From Lewinellaceae bacterium SD302 (GTDB lineage Bacteria > Bacteroidota > Bacteroidia > Chitinophagales > Saprospiraceae): a stretch of 64,000 bases of DNA. A program made the position numbers and the translations under genes. The notes below the pieces were generated by a model that did not search any database, had not been told where the DNA came from, and saw nothing but the letters and a program-made list of their open reading frames with translations. Below are positions 35,105-43,183 of this stretch, piece after piece (position 1 is the stretch's first letter; each line of letters starts with the position of its first letter). Where the stretch lies: assembly GCA_002591745.1 (NCBI GenBank), contig PDLQ01000019.1, positions 1-64,000 on the forward strand, read 5' to 3'.

Positions 35105-36322
35105 TTATTTGAACGCATTAAGGCCAGTAACTTCCATGCCCGTAATCAGCAAGTGGATGTCGTGGGTGCCTTCGTAAGTAATTACCGATTCGAGGTTGGC
35201 CATGTGGCGCATGATCGGGTATTCGTTGGTAATGCCCATCCCGCCGTGCATTTGACGAGCTTCACGGGCGACCTCCAAGGCCATATTTACGTTGTTACGT
35301 TTGGCCATGCTGATCTGGGCCGGGGTGGCCTCACCTTTGTTGGCCAGCGTACCCAATCGCCAGGCCAGAAGCTGACCTTTGGTGATCTCGGTGAGCATCT
35401 CGGCCAGTTTTTTTTGGGTTAGCTGGAAGCCGGCCAGCGGCCGGCCAAACTGCTCCCGTTCCAGGGTGTAACGCAGGGCACTATCATAACAATCCAGCGC
35501 AGCACCCACGGCTCCCCAGGCAATACCATAGCGGGCTTTGCTGAGACAACTGAGCGGTCCGCGCAAGCCTTTGATATCGGGAAATACATTTTCTTTGGGC
35601 ACTTTCACGTCTTCAAAAACGAGTTCACCGGTGATGCTGGCGCGCAGGCTCAGTTTACCGTGAATTTCGGGGGCGCTGAAACCTTCCCAGCCGCTTTCCA
35701 CGACCATCCCGCGAACTTTCCCTTCCTCGTCTTTAGCCCAGACAACGGCCAGATCGGCGATGGGGCTGTTGGTGATCCACATCTTGGCACCATTAAGTAC
35801 GTAGTGGTCGCCGGCGTCCTTGATATTGGTCACCATACTGCCCGGATCTGAACCGTGATCCGGCTCAGTAAGGCCGAAGCAACCGATGAAATCACCGGAG
35901 CCGAGTTTGGGCAGGTATTTTTTTCTCGTCTCTTCGTTGGCGTATTTATAGATCGGGTACATCACCAGACTACCCTGAACCGAAGCCATGGAGCGCAAGC
36001 CACTATCGCCACGCTCGAGTTCCTGCATAATAATGCCATAGGCGATCTCATCCATGCCGCCACCGCCGTATTCTACCGGCAGGCTGGGTCCGAAGGCACC
36101 GATTTCGGCCAATCCTTTAAACAAGTGAGTAGCACAGACTCCACGTTCGTAAGAGTCTTCGATTATGGGCGAAACTTCAGCTTTTACCCAGTCGCGAACT
36201 GCCTGACGAGCCATACGGTGGTCATCATCCAGCAAATCATCTACCAGGTAATGGTCGTGAAACTGAAATCGGTCGCCCTTGGCGGCGCGGTGAAAAGTGG
36301 GGTGTTCGATATTCTTGGTCAT
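35105..36322 (-). CDS. Acyl-CoA dehydrogenase, glutaryl-CoA dehydrogenase type
   Basis: 405 aa flavoprotein. It has LTEPDHGSDPGSM (FAD/substrate loop), WITNSPIADLAVVWAK, REQFGRPLAGFQL, RQMHGGMGITNEYP and TYEGTHDIHLLITG; the Glu in YEGT (about 384) is the catalytic base. The YEGTHDIH ending and overall pattern fit glutaryl-CoA dehydrogenase, which turns glutaryl-CoA into crotonyl-CoA in lysine/tryptophan breakdown. No partner gene of that pathway is near, and specificity within the family is inferred. Confidence 0.9.
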   Translation of the reverse strand: MTKNIEHPTFHRAAKGDRFQFHDHYLVDDLLDDDHRMARQAVRDWVKAEVSPIIEDSYERGVCATHLFKGLAEIGAFGPSLPVEYGGGGMDEIAYGIIMQELERGDSGLRSMASVQGSLVMYPIYKYANEETRKKYLPKLGSGDFIGCFGLTEPDHGSDPGSMVTNIKDAGDHYVLNGAKMWITNSPIADLAVVWAKDEEGKVRGMVVESGWEGFSAPEIHGKLSLRASITGELVFEDVKVPKENVFPDIKGLRGPLSCLSKARYGIAWGAVGAALDCYDSALRYTLEREQFGRPLAGFQLTQKKLAEMLTEITKGQLLAWRLGTLANKGEATPAQISMAKRNNVNMALEVAREARQMHGGMGITNEYPIMRHMANLESVITYEGTHDIHLLITGMEVTGLNAFK

Positions 36323-36373
36323 TTAAAATCTGATTAGGGAGCGCTAAGATAAGGGGACTTCCTGATAAGCACT

Positions 36374-36381
36374 TACCTTTG
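36374..36381 (+). promoter_or_regulatory. -7 box abutting the glycosyltransferase start
   Basis: TACCTTTG, a perfect -7 match, 4 nt before the GTG at 36386. The transcript would be leaderless. Confidence 0.45.
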
Positions 36382-36385
36382 GGCC

Positions 36386-37381
36386 GTGCAAAAGGTTCTA
36401 ATCGTCCGCTTTTCGTCCATTGGTGACATCGTGTTGACAAGCCCGGTTGTCCGCTGCCTGAGTGAACAGACCGGCGCAGAGGTCCATTTCCTTACCAAGG
36501 CCGGTTTTGCCGGCATCGTGGAGCCCAATCCGCACATCACGAAGGTCTGGACCATTGAGAAACACGTCACCGAGATCATCTCAGAACTTAGGCAAGAAGG
36601 CTTCACCCAGGTCATTGATTTGCACCGAAATCTTCGTACCCGAACGTTGGCACTGCTACATTGGCAGCCAAAATACTACCGCTTCAATAAGCTCAATTGG
36701 GCCAAATATCTGCTCACCCGCTGGAAGGTCGACCGCATGCCCGACCTACACATCGTAGATCGTTACCTGGATACTGTGCGCCCCTTGGGGGTAATCAACG
36801 ACGGCAAGGGACTGGATTACTTTACAAAGGAGGGGACTAGCAAAGTAGCCATGCAAAAGCTCCGAAAAATCGGCGCATCGCTGCCGGACGAGCCCTACCT
36901 GGCCTTCGTAATCGGGGCAGCACACGCTACCAAACGCCTCACCGAAGCACAAATAGTCGATTTCTGCCGCAGCTATACCGGCCGCATCCTGTTGTTGGGC
37001 GGACCGGCCGAGGCCGACCAGGGCGACCGTATCGCCAAAGCCGGAGATCACGTTATCAATACCTGCGGCAAATTCAAATTGTCCGAGTCCGCCGAACTGG
37101 TGAAGGCCGCCGCCGCTGTCCTTACCCACGATACTGGTCTAATGCACATAGCCGCCGCGTATCGCAAACCCATCGTTAGTATCTGGGGCAATACTGTTCC
37201 CGCTTTTGGCATGTACCCTTACTTACCCGGTGAGGAGGAGCTTGAAAAAGACCGCCGAATAGAAACTCTCGGTTTGGAATGTCGTCCCTGTTCGAAAATC
37301 GGGCATCAAAAATGTCCGCAGGGGCATTTTAGGTGCATCAGGGAAATTGAAGTGGCGGATATTATAAAGAAACTTGGCTAG
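36386..37381 (+). CDS. Glycosyltransferase family 9 (heptosyltransferase-like)
   Basis: 331 aa starting at GTG (QKVLIVRFSSIGDIVLTSPVVRCL), the classic GT9 N-terminus. Further features are VIDLHRNLRTRTLALL, VIGAAHATKRLTEAQIVDF, LLGGPAEADQGDRIA, VLTHDTGLMHIAAAYRKPIVSIWGNT and a Cys-containing tail. Such enzymes add heptose or related sugars to the lipopolysaccharide inner core at the cytoplasmic face of the inner membrane. A motif copy sits in the linker between the two Rossmann domains (TSKVAMQK). Confidence 0.9.
   Translation: MQKVLIVRFSSIGDIVLTSPVVRCLSEQTGAEVHFLTKAGFAGIVEPNPHITKVWTIEKHVTEIISELRQEGFTQVIDLHRNLRTRTLALLHWQPKYYRFNKLNWAKYLLTRWKVDRMPDLHIVDRYLDTVRPLGVINDGKGLDYFTKEGTSKVAMQKLRKIGASLPDEPYLAFVIGAAHATKRLTEAQIVDFCRSYTGRILLLGGPAEADQGDRIAKAGDHVINTCGKFKLSESAELVKAAAAVLTHDTGLMHIAAAYRKPIVSIWGNTVPAFGMYPYLPGEEELEKDRRIETLGLECRPCSKIGHQKCPQGHFRCIREIEVADIIKKLG
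36832..36853 (+). repeat. Interspersed dyad motif, copy 11
   Basis: GGACTAGCAAAGTAGCCATG within the glycosyltransferase gene, sense, read as TSKVAMQK. Confidence 0.75.
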
Positions 37382-37441
37382 CAACCTCCCGGTCGCTCTC
37401 TGACCGCATATTTCCAGAGTGAACAGGAGGTCGCTAACCAC
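37378..37441. repeat. Second palindrome family, inverted pair
   Basis: GCTAGCAACCTCCCGGTCGC at 37378-37397 (inverse of AGCGACC-GGGAGGTTGCTAGC) faces AACAGGAGGTCGCTAACC (37424-37441). The same AGAGCGACC-AGGAGGTCGCTAACC unit recurs at 47727. Each unit can fold as GCGACC/GGTCGC. It lies right at the end of the glycosyltransferase gene. Confidence 0.55.
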
Positions 37442-37442
37442 A

Positions 37443-37475
37443 CAAAAACGGCCCCGCAGCAAAAGCCACGGAGCC
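37443..37475 (-). terminator. Intrinsic terminator of the metalloprotease gene
   Basis: On the minus strand GGCTCCGTGGC-tttt-GCTGCGGGGCC forms an 11-bp stem (three G-U pairs in RNA) followed by GTTTTTG. On the plus strand the same bases mismatch, so it acts for the minus-strand gene ending at 37519. Confidence 0.65.
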
Positions 37476-37518
37476 GCGAATCCAAAAAGCGGTGTCAACT
37501 CTTTGGGGTGTCCTAATT

Positions 37519-39951
37519 CTAATTCGCCCTGGTGAAGCGCAATGTTTTCATGTTGCCGTCTGTGGCTGTAAAGCGTAAGAAGTAAGCACCAGGGCTAAGG
37601 TTCGTCACGTTGATGGCCGTGCTGCCTTCGCCGGCCTGGCCGGTGGCAATCTGCTGACCAGTAGTGCTAACGATCTCGTAGGTACCGGCGGTGATACTAC
37701 GCAGTTGCAGGGATTCGCCAGCCGGATTGGGAGAAACCGAAATACTTTCTTCCAACTGTCCAGTGACTGATGCCGGTAAGGACTGACTGTTGCCATCGCA
37801 GGGCTCGCTCTCATAGATGCGAACATTCTGGTAAAAAGAGTTGCCGTTACGTGCCCCCAGATCATGGTCGGCACTGAAGAAAAGGTAACTGGCTTCGCCC
37901 GACAGATAGTCGCCCACGGGAATGACGTAATGTTGCCACTGACCGTTATCGGCATAATTATCGAAATCTCCGTTGCCCCAGGTTTGGGTCCCGTGTAGGC
38001 GGAAAGTGAATTCAGGCGAGATCCCCAGATTATCGTCGAAGCCAATGCCGTGAATCTCCCCTTCGATTGTTGATCGAAAATCAAACTCAAGTATGGTTTC
38101 CGGGGTGATGTCATAGGCCAACTCCACGCCTTTCCAGGCATTGTTACGAATTTCCAGGGTATTGCCACTGTTGCTCACCGTATGCTGGCCGACGTCCTGG
38201 CTCATCCCGTAGCTGATCACGGGGTACTCATTGAAATTAAGCTCGATACACTCTTCGTTGCTCACGGGAGGCTCTCCGTCGGGAAGGCAGAAATCGGTCA
38301 CTTCCGCATCCTCGAATTCAGCACCTTCGGCGAGGATCTCTCCGTCGGGACCGGTAAGTAGGTAGCCGCCTTCACCATATTCGCAGCAGATGCCGTCATC
38401 GTCCTCATCTTCCAGCCGGAAAACGTAGCAATCTTCCACCAGACAGAAAGTATCACGAATCACTGTGCCGGATAGTTTCTTGCCGTACGGGCCACCACTG
38501 GCCAGCACTTGCTGATTCTCGTCTTCCAACGTCCAGGTCGTTTCCATACCGAAGTGATCCAGGGTAAGTTCCAGTACAACAACGTAATCCTCACATTCGT
38601 CGGTTGGTGGTGGGGGTGGAGGCGGTGGGTTACCGCCACAGGTATTTCCGGCAATACAACTAGCGGCGTTAATCGTATTGAAAATTACGGAAGCCGGTTG
38701 AGTACCGAAACCTACGTTGAAATTGATTCCCGCGCCGGTCAGGTGGCAGTATGACATAATGTTACCGCCATTCGATGGGTTACCAGGATTGGGGCAACTT
38801 CCTTCGGTAAATCCGGCACAGCCGTCAATGGCCGTACCATTGCCGTTCCAGACACAGGCGTGGGTATGCTGACTACCCAACAAATGACCGAGCTCATGGG
38901 CAATTACCATGATCGTCCAACTGTAAGTCGGCACCGTCTGAAAATTGGAACCGATGCTAGAGAAGCTCATTCGGGCCGCCGAGATTGGGTGACAAAGCCC
39001 GTTCAGCACGGCGATTCCGCCACTGGCCGAGTAGCTCAGTAATTGGGCCACATCGCCGTTAAAACTCGGCCGGTGTTGCTGAAACTGGGTCAGCAGGGTC
39101 CCCGAGCTGGTTCCACCGTAGGGAGAGGGAGTATCCCAGACGAAAATCTCACTGATCGTCAGGTCAACGTTACTGGCCGCATACAGGGCTGCCACTTCAT
39201 TGAAGGCTGCCGTCACGTAACCGGCGGTGTTGATTCCTTTCTCCTGGTAGATGTTGTAATCGACCTCGAAGTAAACACCCACGCAATTGTTAGAGACACT
39301 CCGGGGCGTTGCCGGCATTTCCAACATTTCGGGGAGGTAGTCTACGTTGGTGTCTTCGGTGGCGCAATCCAGCTCCTGACTAGCGAAAACCGGATCATCC
39401 TGGTAAAGAATGTAAGTGGTAGCATTACGATCATCCTCCCGTAATTTTCCGAGTACCAGATTTTGGCCATCAGCCCCGGCGATCAGACCGGTCAGCTCGC
39501 CGTCCAGCAAACTCAGGGCCACGTGACTGCCATTGCGGCCAACTACCCTTCCCCGGTAATGAATACCTGCTTCGGACTGGTTTGCGATCCGCCCGGAAGC
39601 AGTACGCAACCGGAAGTTTACGGATAATGGATAGGCACGTTCCAGGCGCAGCGTCATGCTACCACGAGATCCGGGAATTTCCAGTTCCAGCTGTCCGGCG
39701 GCCCTGGCTTTTAACTCGGTCAGGCTTTCAACGTTCAACGCCATTAATTGGAATTCGGTGATGTTGTCATCTACCAGCTGGTTTTCCGGTGCCCGTTCCG
39801 GAAGCTGGGTGAAAAGGTCGCTGGCCGTAGCTACTGAACGCTCATTGGTTAGCGGAGTTCCGTAGGCTTGCCGCGTTTGAATTTGGGCATGAAGATTTAG
39901 AGTCAGGCATAGGCACATTAGCCCGCTGACGAGGGAAAAAATAAATTTCAT
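37519..39951 (-). CDS. Secreted reprolysin-like metalloprotease, T9SS substrate
   Basis: 810 aa with a signal peptide cut at NLHA|QIQTR. A propeptide-like region (to ~200) precedes the catalytic domain (VGVYFEVDYNIYQEKG) with zinc motif HELGHLLGSQH (about 352-362) and Met-turn NIMSYCH, the M12B/metzincin pattern. After a Pro8-type stretch (about 445) come two beta modules: a calcium-rich acidic one (VFRLEDEDDDGICCEYGEGG) and a jelly roll (ILEFDFRSTIEGEIHGIGFD). The C-terminus (ISVSPNPAGESLQLRS...GAYFLRFTATDGNMKTLRF) is a T9SS sorting domain. An extracellular protease. Confidence 0.9.
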   Translation of the reverse strand: MKFIFSLVSGLMCLCLTLNLHAQIQTRQAYGTPLTNERSVATASDLFTQLPERAPENQLVDDNITEFQLMALNVESLTELKARAAGQLELEIPGSRGSMTLRLERAYPLSVNFRLRTASGRIANQSEAGIHYRGRVVGRNGSHVALSLLDGELTGLIAGADGQNLVLGKLREDDRNATTYILYQDDPVFASQELDCATEDTNVDYLPEMLEMPATPRSVSNNCVGVYFEVDYNIYQEKGINTAGYVTAAFNEVAALYAASNVDLTISEIFVWDTPSPYGGTSSGTLLTQFQQHRPSFNGDVAQLLSYSASGGIAVLNGLCHPISAARMSFSSIGSNFQTVPTYSWTIMVIAHELGHLLGSQHTHACVWNGNGTAIDGCAGFTEGSCPNPGNPSNGGNIMSYCHLTGAGINFNVGFGTQPASVIFNTINAASCIAGNTCGGNPPPPPPPPTDECEDYVVVLELTLDHFGMETTWTLEDENQQVLASGGPYGKKLSGTVIRDTFCLVEDCYVFRLEDEDDDGICCEYGEGGYLLTGPDGEILAEGAEFEDAEVTDFCLPDGEPPVSNEECIELNFNEYPVISYGMSQDVGQHTVSNSGNTLEIRNNAWKGVELAYDITPETILEFDFRSTIEGEIHGIGFDDNLGISPEFTFRLHGTQTWGNGDFDNYADNGQWQHYVIPVGDYLSGEASYLFFSADHDLGARNGNSFYQNVRIYESEPCDGNSQSLPASVTGQLEESISVSPNPAGESLQLRSITAGTYEIVSTTGQQIATGQAGEGSTAINVTNLSPGAYFLRFTATDGNMKTLRFTRAN

Positions 39952-40721
39952 AGAATAGTTGCGTGTCTGCTTGGGCCGGCCTGGCGACGGGCCAAAATTC
40001 TTAAATCGGTTGATGATACTACAGGGACGTCACATAAGGTCAACGTACCCGTCCACGTCAGCTCGCCCGGGAAAAGGCGAGTTGGATTGCCAACGTAGTA
40101 GTGGCTGGCGCGTAACTGTAAACCGATCAACGGACCAGACCAGGTTGAGAGAACTCGGGCTGATTGATGAACGGATCATCAGTACGTACCGATGCCGTTA
40201 AAAATATATTAGATGTGGAAACGTAATCCCGGAGACCATCCACTAATGTGGGGCTCTTTTACTACGTGCGCCCGGTTCCGTTCGGGGGAGGTGACGGCAG
40301 GGCTAAAATGTATATGTTCACGGGATTAATACGACGAATGGTGGGAATAAATAAAATACTGAATTCGCCGAAAAAAAAAATTGAAAGGCTTAAAATAGAA
40401 TATGGGTATACTCGTAAAATCTGGAAGGGATTGATTTTGGGTGTCTTCCGTTCGGTTCGTAAAGGTAACGGCCGCTTTTCTGGCATCTTGTGTGCTTACG
40501 GATAAAATTTATCGCCGCTTAGGTAACGGGGTGTTTTAACCAGGGAGCGGTAAAAATAAACGAGCCGACGCCGAAATAAATCGGCGTCGGCTCGTGAAAC
40601 CACGAAGGGTCATGGTCCGTCGTTATACTTTGTCAGGATTTTCTAAGCATGAAATACAGCGGAGCTAATCTGGCCAAAGAAAATCGACTTTAGACAAAGG
40701 ATGAAAGTCCTAATCAAGCGC
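39952..40721. other. 770-bp intergenic region without a convincing gene
   Basis: Short open frames here (up to 85 codons) lack signal sequences, domains or normal codon pattern and I do not call them. The stretch 40280-40520 is AT-rich with an A10 run at 40370-40379. A strong hairpin is at 40561-40594. The left part should hold the promoter of the metalloprotease gene. Confidence 0.55.
40561..40594 (-). terminator. Perfect 14-bp hairpin
   Basis: CGAGCCGACGCCGA (40561-40574), loop AATAAA, TCGGCGTCGGCTCG (40581-40594). It lies 128 nt past the stop of the DUF4783 gene, whose transcript runs towards it. Confidence 0.65.
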
Positions 40722-41108
40722 TTACTCCTCGTCGAATGACATTTTTTTGATCTTGAGGGCTCCGTTGACCTGCGCCAAATAGATCACTACCCGGAAAGTC
40801 TTGCCGCCGGCCTCCAGGTTGCCGATGCAGTATTCGGCCTGGGTGGTGGGAGAGGTTCCCGTATGGATCTGGGTGAATTTGGTAGCGGCGTGTTTGGCAA
40901 AAAAGCTTTTCAGTTGTGCCGTAGCCTCGGCTTTGCTGAAAAAGTCGTCCGCGCCGAGCACGGAAAGTTCCACCTCACTATCCAGGAATTTGTCCAGGGC
41001 AGCTACGTCTCCGGCACCGAGTGCACGGGAAATATCCGCCAGACTTTCTACGCTACTGGCCAGTAGTAAACTCGGTAACAATAGCAGTTGGATGAATAAT
41101 AGTTTCAT
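40722..41108 (-). CDS. DUF4783 exported protein
   Basis: 128 aa with a signal peptide (LLFIQLLLLPSLLLASS). The mature part (ADISRALGAGDVAALDKFLDSEVELSVLGADDFFSKAEA, AEYCIGNLEAGGKTFRVVIYL, GALKIKKMSFDEE) matches DUF4783, a Bacteroidota family with an NTF2/SnoaL-like fold. Function is unknown; probably periplasmic. It is a single gene with a hairpin downstream. Confidence 0.85.
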   Translation of the reverse strand: MKLLFIQLLLLPSLLLASSVESLADISRALGAGDVAALDKFLDSEVELSVLGADDFFSKAEATAQLKSFFAKHAATKFTQIHTGTSPTTQAEYCIGNLEAGGKTFRVVIYLAQVNGALKIKKMSFDEE

Positions 41109-41136
41109 GGTATTCTAATTTTAGGAGACGAGAACT

Positions 41137-41155
41137 ACCACTAAAGTAGCAGATT
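41137..41155 (+). repeat. Interspersed dyad motif, copy 12 (partial)
   Basis: CACTAAAGTAGCAGAT. The core AAAGTAGCA is intact and the left side is shortened (CTA then AAG, missing the C and one A). Confidence 0.5.
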
Positions 41156-41362
41156 TAAAGCAGTTGAATCGAGATTCGGTCTGCTTTAACGTCACCATTT
41201 AGACGAGCCTGGGATAGTCCCGTCACAAATTGTCACACCAACGACGTTTCACCGGCACCGACACCCCATAAACGAGCTTTTGGTATGCCTATTACAAATT
41301 TTAACGTTTCAGGTGCATGATGGGTCATGACTTCAACTCCAAGGACCGAAGGGATGATCAGC

Positions 41363-41380
41363 GAAGCTAAAGTAGCCATG
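41363..41380 (+). repeat. Interspersed dyad motif, copy 13 (partial)
   Basis: GAAGCTAAAGTAGCCATG. The core is intact and lacks two bases of the central spacer. Confidence 0.55.
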
Positions 41381-41466
41381 TTTTAGAGTCCCCATTCAAT
41401 TTTGCCGGCACTTGCCACTTGGTACAATCGTGGGAATCATATCTTACGGCCAGAAAATATGACCCC

Positions 41467-43002
41467 ATGGAAGCCAGCAAAGCATTTTTGATCATTTTAG
41501 ACGGTTGGGGCCTCGGCCAACGCCCGGAAGCCGACGCCATCGCCCAGGCCGACACCCCCGTTTTTGACAAGCTGTGGGCCGAGAACCCCCATGCTACCTT
41601 GGTAACCTACGGCGAAGAAGTAGGTCTACCCGAAGGTCAGATGGGCAACAGCGAAGTCGGCCACCTTAATATTGGAGCCGGAAGAGTGGTCTATCAAAGT
41701 TTCGCCCGCATCAACAAGGCGATTCGCGACGGGGAACTGGAAAAACATCCAATCCTGCAAAACGCCCTGAAACTGGCCAGAGAAAATGACAAGCAGGTGC
41801 ACCTGGTGGGGCTGCTCAGCGACGGCGGTGTCCATAGTCACATCAATCATTTGCTGACCCTTTGCGACATTGCTAACGATGCCGGCAACGAAAAAGTGAG
41901 GGTACATGCCTTTACCGATGGTCGGGACGTAGCCCCCGGCAGTGGCTCCACTTACCTTGCTACTTTGTTAGCCAAAATCAAAGGCAAACCCATCAAACTG
42001 GCCAGTATCACCGGTCGCTTCTACGCCATGGACCGCGATACCCGCTGGGAAAGAATCAAGGTTGCCCACGATGCCCTGGTAAACGGCCACGGGGAAAAGA
42101 CCACCGACCCCCTGGCGACTATGGAGGCCCGCTACGCCGCCGGACAGACCGATGAATTTATCGAACCGATCATCTGCACCGATGCCGATGGAGAACCCGT
42201 GGGCAATATCGAAGCCGGCGACACCGTGATCTTCTTTAATTTCCGGACCGACCGCCCCCGCCAAATCACCCGTGCTCTCCACCTGGAAAGCTTTCCGGAG
42301 CAGGACATGCACCCGGTGGCCAATCTCCACTACGTGACCATGACGCAGTACGACGAGAATTTCACCAACCTCAATATTCTATACCCACAGGAGGAACTGC
42401 GCAAAACCATCGGTGAGGTCGTCAGTGCCGCCGGCAAGACCCAGGTGCGGATCGCCGAAACAGAAAAATACGCTCACGTTACTTTCTTCCTGAATGGTGG
42501 AGAGGAAAGCGAATTCCCCGGCGAACGGCGCATCCTCGTCGATTCCCCCCGCGATGTAGAGACCTACGACGAAAAGCCAGAAATGAGTGCCCGCGAAGTC
42601 ACTGCGGCCATCATCGACGACATGAACGCCAACCAGCCGGATTTCATCTGCCTGAATTTTGCCAACACCGATATGGTGGGCCACACCGGCAGTATGGACG
42701 CCGCCAAAGCCAGCGCCGAAGTGGTGGATACTTGCCTGGGGCAGATTCTGGAAACCGCCGAACGCCACGACTATCAGGTTCTCATCATCGCCGACCACGG
42801 CAACTCCGATATTATGTTCACTGAGCAGGGCGACCCGCACACCGCCCACACCACCAACCTGGTGCCGGTGATCTACGTGGGCAAAGATGCCGATAAAGTG
42901 AAACTGAATAGTGGAAAACTGGGTGACGTGGCCCCTACCCTATTGGCATTGATGGGCATTGAGGTGCCGGAGGAGATGACGGGGGAGAATTTAATACGGT
43001 AG
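41467..43002 (+). CDS. gpmI: 2,3-bisphosphoglycerate-independent phosphoglycerate mutase
   Basis: 511 aa from the ATG at 41467 (MEASKAFLIILDGWGLG); the frame is open back to 41419 but the family starts just before the LILDGWG strand. Metal/nucleophile motifs: D12 (LDGWG), S62 (GNSEVGH), GRDVAPGSGS, NFRTDRPRQI, NFANTDMVGHTG and ADHGNSD, the full set of the two-manganese enzyme. It interconverts 3- and 2-phosphoglycerate in glycolysis. Standard length. A motif copy encodes ATLLAK in the phosphotransferase insert domain, a tolerant region. Confidence 0.97.
   Translation: MEASKAFLIILDGWGLGQRPEADAIAQADTPVFDKLWAENPHATLVTYGEEVGLPEGQMGNSEVGHLNIGAGRVVYQSFARINKAIRDGELEKHPILQNALKLARENDKQVHLVGLLSDGGVHSHINHLLTLCDIANDAGNEKVRVHAFTDGRDVAPGSGSTYLATLLAKIKGKPIKLASITGRFYAMDRDTRWERIKVAHDALVNGHGEKTTDPLATMEARYAAGQTDEFIEPIICTDADGEPVGNIEAGDTVIFFNFRTDRPRQITRALHLESFPEQDMHPVANLHYVTMTQYDENFTNLNILYPQEELRKTIGEVVSAAGKTQVRIAETEKYAHVTFFLNGGEESEFPGERRILVDSPRDVETYDEKPEMSAREVTAAIIDDMNANQPDFICLNFANTDMVGHTGSMDAAKASAEVVDTCLGQILETAERHDYQVLIIADHGNSDIMFTEQGDPHTAHTTNLVPVIYVGKDADKVKLNSGKLGDVAPTLLALMGIEVPEEMTGENLIR
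41955..41977 (-). repeat. Interspersed dyad motif, copy 14
   Basis: CCTTGCTACTTTGTTAGCCA then AAA inside gpmI, on the gene's own strand, read as LATLLAKI. Confidence 0.85.
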
Positions 43003-43183
43003 GCCTCTAAAAAATAAATAAAATTGAATTAAAACCAAGCCTTAAAAGATATTTTATTTCGATAAATTGAATATTTATTTATATTTATTCTTTTCGTGTG
43101 TGAACATCTGATATTGTAATAACGTATCAGCCACCCAAGCATTTTTAAACACCTAATATTTCATAACTCTTAAACCGTTTCGA

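Larger units (their letters stand above)
41109..41466. other. Intergenic region with two motif copies
   Basis: This divergent spacer between DUF4783 and gpmI has no gene. It carries a partial interspersed motif at 41137-41153 (CCACTAAAGTAGCAGA) and another at 41363-41380. TATCTTAC at 41440-41447 may be a weak -7 box for gpmI. Confidence 0.5.

Noticed and set aside
40248-40505. 85-codon open frame in the long spacer after the metalloprotease
   Set aside because: Basic low-complexity product in an AT-rich stretch, no signal or domain and no upstream -7 box; treated as noncoding.
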